Positions 30,241-33,902 of a DNA stretch of 33,902 bases are shown here, in pieces (position 1 is the stretch's first letter; each line of letters opens with the position of its first letter). The translations under genes and the position numbers were made by a program. Under the pieces are notes generated by a model. It was not told the DNA's origin. It was given only the letters and a program-made list of their open reading frames with translations, and did no database searches. Source of the stretch: Pseudomonas viridiflava (GTDB taxonomy: Bacteria; Pseudomonadota; Gammaproteobacteria; Pseudomonadales; Pseudomonadaceae); assembly GCF_900583165.1 (NCBI RefSeq), contig NZ_UTKY01000117.1:1-33902 (forward strand), written 5' to 3'.

Positions 30241-31968
30241 ATGAAGTTTCCAGGAAGATTTACCAGCGGCTTGGTTCTGCTGTTCACAAGCTGCGGCGCC
30301 TTGGCGCAAAGCGAATTGGACGTGCGGATCAAGCCCGCCAACGACGCGTTGAAAGCCAATATCGAAGGCTATATCGGCGGGGTGGGCGATCGTGATGAAG
30401 AGGCGTTGCTGCGGTTCAGCCGTGGCGCCGAGGAGCAGGCGCGCAAAGCCGCCCAGGCTCTGGGCTTCTATCAGCCACAGATTGAAAGTGATGTGAAGGG
30501 CGGCAAGAACCCGCGCCTGATCCTCACGATCGACCCCGGCGAACCGGTGCATTTGCGCAACGTGACCATTCGGGTCGACGGCCCCGCCTCCGACCTCAAG
30601 GTGTTTCGCGTGCCCACCAGCGATGACCTCAAATCCGGCGCCGTGCTCAACCACGGCCATTACGAAGACGCCAAGCGTCTGATCCAGAACCAAGCCTCGC
30701 GCTACGGCTTTTTCAGCGGGCGCTTTACCAGCCAGAAACTCTCGGTAGACCCGCAAGCCGGCGTGGCCGATATCGACCTGATCTACGACAGTGGCCCGCG
30801 CTACACCTTGGGCCAGGTCAACTTCAAGGGCGACACGCCCTTCGATGACGAACTGTTGCAACGCATGGTGCCATTCAAAAGTGGTACCCCCTACGATTCC
30901 GAACTGATCGCCGAACTCAACCAAAACCTGCAAGCCAGCGGCTTTTTCGAAGGCGTGCGTGTGGACGCCGCCCCGGCCGCTTCAACAAAGGACGTCATCC
31001 CAGTGGCCGTGCAACTGGAAACCCGCAAGCCGCGCACCATGGGCCTGGGCCTTGGGTTTTCGACCGACGTCGGCCCGCGTGGCAAGGCCAACTGGACCCG
31101 CCATTGGGTCAACCCCCAAGGCCATAGCTATGGCTGGGAAGCCGAACTGTCGGCACCCCGACAGAACGTCGGCCTGTGGTACGACATTCCGCTCGACCCA
31201 CCGCTCACCGACAAATTGCGCTTCGCCGGTGGCTACCAGAACGAAGAGCTGGCCAACACCGACACCCTGAGTAAGTTGCTCACCCTCGGCCCTGAATGGC
31301 ACAGCAAATTGCCCAGCGGTTGGACGCGAGTCATCTCCCTCAAATACCAGCGCGAAGAATATCGCTTGGGCAACGATTCGGGCCTCAGTAACCTGGTGAT
31401 GCCGGGTATCAGCTACTCCTATCTGCGCAGCGACAACCGCATCGACCCGCACAACGGCTACCGCTTGCAGTTTGATAGCAAAGTCGCCAAGGAAGGCCTG
31501 GGTTCCGACACCAACCTGCTTTACGGCACGGCCATGGTCAAAGGCCTCACCACGCTGTGGGATAACCACCGCTTCTTGGCCCGCGCGCAAGTGGGCGGCA
31601 GTGCCACCAACGGTTACAAATCGGTCCCCCCGTCACTGCGCTTCTTTGCCGGTGGCGACCAGAGCGTGCGCGGCTACGAGTACCAGACGCTCTCACCCGA
31701 AAATGATCGGGGCGACCGCATCGGGGGCCGCTACATGGTGGCTCTGAGCGCCGAGTACCAATATTCCATCGCCGAAAAATGGCGGATCGCAACCTTTATC
31801 GACCAGGGCAATTCGTTCAATACCCTGGAGATGCCCAGCCTGAAAACCGGTGTGGGCGTCGGTATCCGCTGGGTCTCGCCGGTGGGGCCGATCCGTCTTG
31901 ACCTGGCCCATGCCCTCGAAGATCCGGGCGGCGTTCGATTGCACTTTTCCATGGGGCCTGAGCTGTGA
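30241..31968 (+). CDS. tamA: TamA, outer-membrane Omp85-family subunit
   Basis: A 575-residue protein with a signal peptide to about residue 22 (CGALAQ). Three POTRA domains follow at about 23-260 (ELDVRIKPANDALKANIEGY, GEPVHLRNVTIRVDG, RYTLGQVNFKGDTPFDDELLQRMV). A 16-strand Omp85 barrel (about 265-575) carries the lid motif VRGY at 476-479 and the terminal GVRLHFSMGPEL. With TamB it forms the TAM complex, which moves phospholipids or inserts certain outer-membrane proteins. No clear ribosome site precedes ATG 30241. The TGA overlaps the tamB ATG by one base (TGATG). Confidence 0.93.
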   Translation: MKFPGRFTSGLVLLFTSCGALAQSELDVRIKPANDALKANIEGYIGGVGDRDEEALLRFSRGAEEQARKAAQALGFYQPQIESDVKGGKNPRLILTIDPGEPVHLRNVTIRVDGPASDLKVFRVPTSDDLKSGAVLNHGHYEDAKRLIQNQASRYGFFSGRFTSQKLSVDPQAGVADIDLIYDSGPRYTLGQVNFKGDTPFDDELLQRMVPFKSGTPYDSELIAELNQNLQASGFFEGVRVDAAPAASTKDVIPVAVQLETRKPRTMGLGLGFSTDVGPRGKANWTRHWVNPQGHSYGWEAELSAPRQNVGLWYDIPLDPPLTDKLRFAGGYQNEELANTDTLSKLLTLGPEWHSKLPSGWTRVISLKYQREEYRLGNDSGLSNLVMPGISYSYLRSDNRIDPHNGYRLQFDSKVAKEGLGSDTNLLYGTAMVKGLTTLWDNHRFLARAQVGGSATNGYKSVPPSLRFFAGGDQSVRGYEYQTLSPENDRGDRIGGRYMVALSAEYQYSIAEKWRIATFIDQGNSFNTLEMPSLKTGVGVGIRWVSPVGPIRLDLAHALEDPGGVRLHFSMGPEL

Positions 31969-33902
31969 TGCGTGGTGTGAAAATAGCGGGGCTGACCTTG
32001 GTGGTCATCCTCGCCGTGCTGATGCTGGCCGTGTGGGCGGTACTCGGTACCCAGGCGGGCAGCCGCTGGGCGTTGGCCCGTGTGCCGGGTTTGAGCGTGG
32101 AGAATTTCCAGGGCCACTTGGGTGGACGCTGGAGCGCCGATCATCTGGTGTGGGAGCAGGACGGCAGTAGCGTCGAGCTCACCACGCCAACCTTTGATTG
32201 GTCGCCAGCGTGCCTGTTGCGCATGACCTTGTGCATCGATCAGTTGAACGTAGAGCAAGTAAATCTGCAATTTGCGCCGGGCACCGAAGACAGCAGCGGG
32301 CCGATTCAATTGCCCGACTTGAAGCTGCCGGTCGCTCTTCAGTTGGGCGACATTCGCATCGGTAGCCTGTTTTATAACGGCAGCGAAGAACTCAAGGGCG
32401 TGCAACTGGCAGCGCATTGGACCGCCGCTGGCCTGCAGATCGATTCGGTGCACCTGCAGCGCGACGAGCTGATACTGGACCTCTCTGGGTTGCTGCAGCC
32501 TTCGGGTGATTGGCCGCTAAGCGCCGCTGGCAACCTGAGCCTGCCCTACGCGCCAGGCGGCGCACCCTGGACAGTGGCGCTGAAAATTGACGGCGATTTG
32601 CTCAAGACCCTCAAGCTCGACGCCGACAGCAGTGGCTACCTGCCCGCCAAACTCACGGGCGAGTTGCAGCCGTTGGTAGACAACCTTCCGGCGCAGTTGC
32701 ATATCACCTCAGACAGTTTCAAACCCAGCGCCGACCTGCCTGACACCTTGCAACTCAATCAACTGGATCTCACCGCCAAGGGCGACTTGAAACGCGGCTA
32801 TCAACTGCTGGGCAAGGCCGTACTCCCGGCGGAAAAAGGCCCGGTAGACCTGCTGCTGCAAGGCAAGGTCGACGCCAAGGGCGCGCAGATCGCCGGGCTG
32901 GACCTGACGGCGGGGGAGAAGCAAACCCTCAAGCTCACCGCCCAATTGGACTGGCAGCAAGGCTTCAGCGCCGACGCCAAGATCGACTGGCTGGACTTCC
33001 CCTGGCATCGCCTCTATCCAGTGATCGACGAGCCTCAGGTCGCGTTGCGCACCTTTAACGGTGAGATTTCCTACAAGGACGGCAACTACCTGGGCAACCT
33101 CAAGGCCGATCTTGATGGGCCGGCCGGCAAGTTCAACGTGGTCACGCCGTTCAGTGGCGACCTCAAGCAAATCTTCCTGCCCGAGTTGAAACTCACCGCC
33201 GGCCAAGGCAAGGCCGAAGGCCACCTGAACGTACAGTTTGCCGATGGCATCGCCTGGGACACCGCGCTGGACCTGTCGGCGCTGAACCCGGCGTACTGGG
33301 TCGCGGAACTGCCCGGCACCTTGGCCGGCCCGCTGCGCAGTAAGGGCGAAATCAAAAACGAGCAGCTCAAGCTCAACGCCGACCTCGATCTCAAGGGCAG
33401 ACTGCGCGGGCAAACCGCCGTGCTGGCCGCCAAGGCTGAAGGCGCGGGTGAGCAATGGACCCTCGCCAACCTGGATATCCGCCTGGGCGACAACCGCATC
33501 AACGGCAGCGGCAGTCTGCAACAACGCCTGGCCGGGCAGATCGATATCAAGCTGGCGCGCCTGGCCCAGTTGTGGCCGCAATTGCGTGGGCAAATCAACG
33601 GCCGTCTCGACGTGGCCGGCAATCTCAAGGCGCCCCAAGGCAAGCTCGACGTCAAGGGGCAGCAATTGGCATTTGCCGATAATCGCCTGCAAAGCCTCAC
33701 GCTCAATGCAAACCTCGACAGCGCCCAGCGCGCCAGGATCGACCTCAAGGGCAGTGGCATTCAATCCGGCGACACTCAGGTCGGCACCCTGACCGCCAGC
33801 GCCCAGGGCGATATCAAGAGCCAGAAAGTCCAACTCGATCTAGCCGGTCCGTTGATCAAACTGGCACTCGCGTTGGACGGCAGCCTCGACAAAGGCAACT
33901 GG
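31968..33902 (+). CDS. tamB: TamB, translocation and assembly module, 3' end outside window
   Basis: The first 645 codons of a large AsmA-like protein, open to the window end. Residues about 4-28 form a signal-anchor helix (VKIAGLTLVVILAVLMLAVWAVLG). After it runs a long series of beta-rich repeats (SVENFQGHLGGRWSADHLVWEQ, then many L-x-L-x-G strands such as LDLKGRLRGQTAVL and INGSGSLQQRLAGQIDIKLARL). This is the hydrophobic beta-taco groove that spans the periplasm between inner membrane and TamA. Family members are about 1,200 residues or more, so roughly half is missing, including the DUF490 C-terminus that contacts TamA. Start coupling to tamA is by TGATG. Confidence 0.93.
   Translation, partial: MRGVKIAGLTLVVILAVLMLAVWAVLGTQAGSRWALARVPGLSVENFQGHLGGRWSADHLVWEQDGSSVELTTPTFDWSPACLLRMTLCIDQLNVEQVNLQFAPGTEDSSGPIQLPDLKLPVALQLGDIRIGSLFYNGSEELKGVQLAAHWTAAGLQIDSVHLQRDELILDLSGLLQPSGDWPLSAAGNLSLPYAPGGAPWTVALKIDGDLLKTLKLDADSSGYLPAKLTGELQPLVDNLPAQLHITSDSFKPSADLPDTLQLNQLDLTAKGDLKRGYQLLGKAVLPAEKGPVDLLLQGKVDAKGAQIAGLDLTAGEKQTLKLTAQLDWQQGFSADAKIDWLDFPWHRLYPVIDEPQVALRTFNGEISYKDGNYLGNLKADLDGPAGKFNVVTPFSGDLKQIFLPELKLTAGQGKAEGHLNVQFADGIAWDTALDLSALNPAYWVAELPGTLAGPLRSKGEIKNEQLKLNADLDLKGRLRGQTAVLAAKAEGAGEQWTLANLDIRLGDNRINGSGSLQQRLAGQIDIKLARLAQLWPQLRGQINGRLDVAGNLKAPQGKLDVKGQQLAFADNRLQSLTLNANLDSAQRARIDLKGSGIQSGDTQVGTLTASAQGDIKSQKVQLDLAGPLIKLALALDGSLDKGNW

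Noticed and set aside
1..33902. CRISPR arrays, tRNA or rRNA genes, toxin-antitoxin or phage-defence systems
   Set aside because: No regularly spaced repeats, no tRNA-like cloverleaf or rRNA sequence, and no defence-type domains were seen. The repeats found are REP palindromes.

Overview
The window reads as chromosomal DNA of a fluorescent-group Pseudomonas. The support is high GC, G/C-ending codon use, repeated Pseudomonas-type REP palindromes carrying a GGGGGCAAGCCCCC-like core, a complete leucine/isovalerate (liu) locus, xthA-GNAT-tamA-tamB order, and two small-RNA genes that are hallmarks of the genus (a PrrF-type and a Crc-antagonist RNA). Nothing suggests a large mobile island. The only mobile DNA is the tail of an IS-like transposase at the left edge, whose end cuts a REP element.

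Layout, left to right. (1) 1-260: transposase tail, its terminal repeats and a truncated REP. (2) 261-2690, minus: a leucine-rich-repeat Ser/Thr-type protein kinase and a ZapE/AFG1-like ATPase. (3) 2879-9255, plus: a seven-gene Csu-type (spore coat U domain) chaperone-usher fimbrial operon with four small subunits, chaperone, usher and two-domain tip protein. (4) 9252-12295: an ECF sigma factor and membrane anti-sigma factor (minus), divergent from a membrane-anchored catalase-like peroxidase and a cytochrome b561 (plus). Both divergent promoters carry the same GGAATA-N15-CGTC signature. (5) 12292-13443, minus: an M14 cytosolic-type carboxypeptidase. (6) 13444-14390: a Fur-controlled PrrF small RNA, a second Fur-box-like site and a small DUF6124/DUF3077-like gene. 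(7) 14391-15029: a Xre/S24-like repressor that has lost the Ser and Lys of the self-cleaving peptidase. (8) 15026-20667, minus: liuA-liuB-liuC-liuD, with a REP pair between liuB and liuC. An acyl-CoA synthetase is divergent (20821-22458). (9) 22459-23135: a REP pair and a CrcY/CrcZ-type RNA gene with its own sigma-54 promoter and CbrB-like upstream site. (10) 23136-24444, minus: liuR-liuE. (11) 24561-26877: a LysR regulator divergent from an acyl-CoA dehydrogenase. (12) 26999-29344, minus: a PstS-like/OmpA fusion and xthA. (13) 29526-33902, plus: GNAT acetyltransferase, tamA, and tamB (cut by the window end).

How it fits together. The liu genes convert isovaleryl-CoA from leucine into acetyl-CoA and acetoacetate. 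Palindromes with the core ACGTTAACGT lie before liuA/the synthetase and before liuR, and fit LiuR control of the whole set. The Crc/Hfq-sequestering RNA between the two halves of the liu locus ties this locus physically to carbon catabolite control. The PrrF gene ties the middle of the window to iron sparing. The sigma/anti-sigma/catalase/cytochrome b561 block looks like a self-contained envelope redox-stress regulon. TamA-TamB handles outer-membrane biogenesis.

Three of the six convergent protein-gene junctions overlap by exactly the four bases CTAG, so each pair shares its stop codons. Assignments of small RNAs, operators and promoters rest on motif recognition by eye and not on searches.
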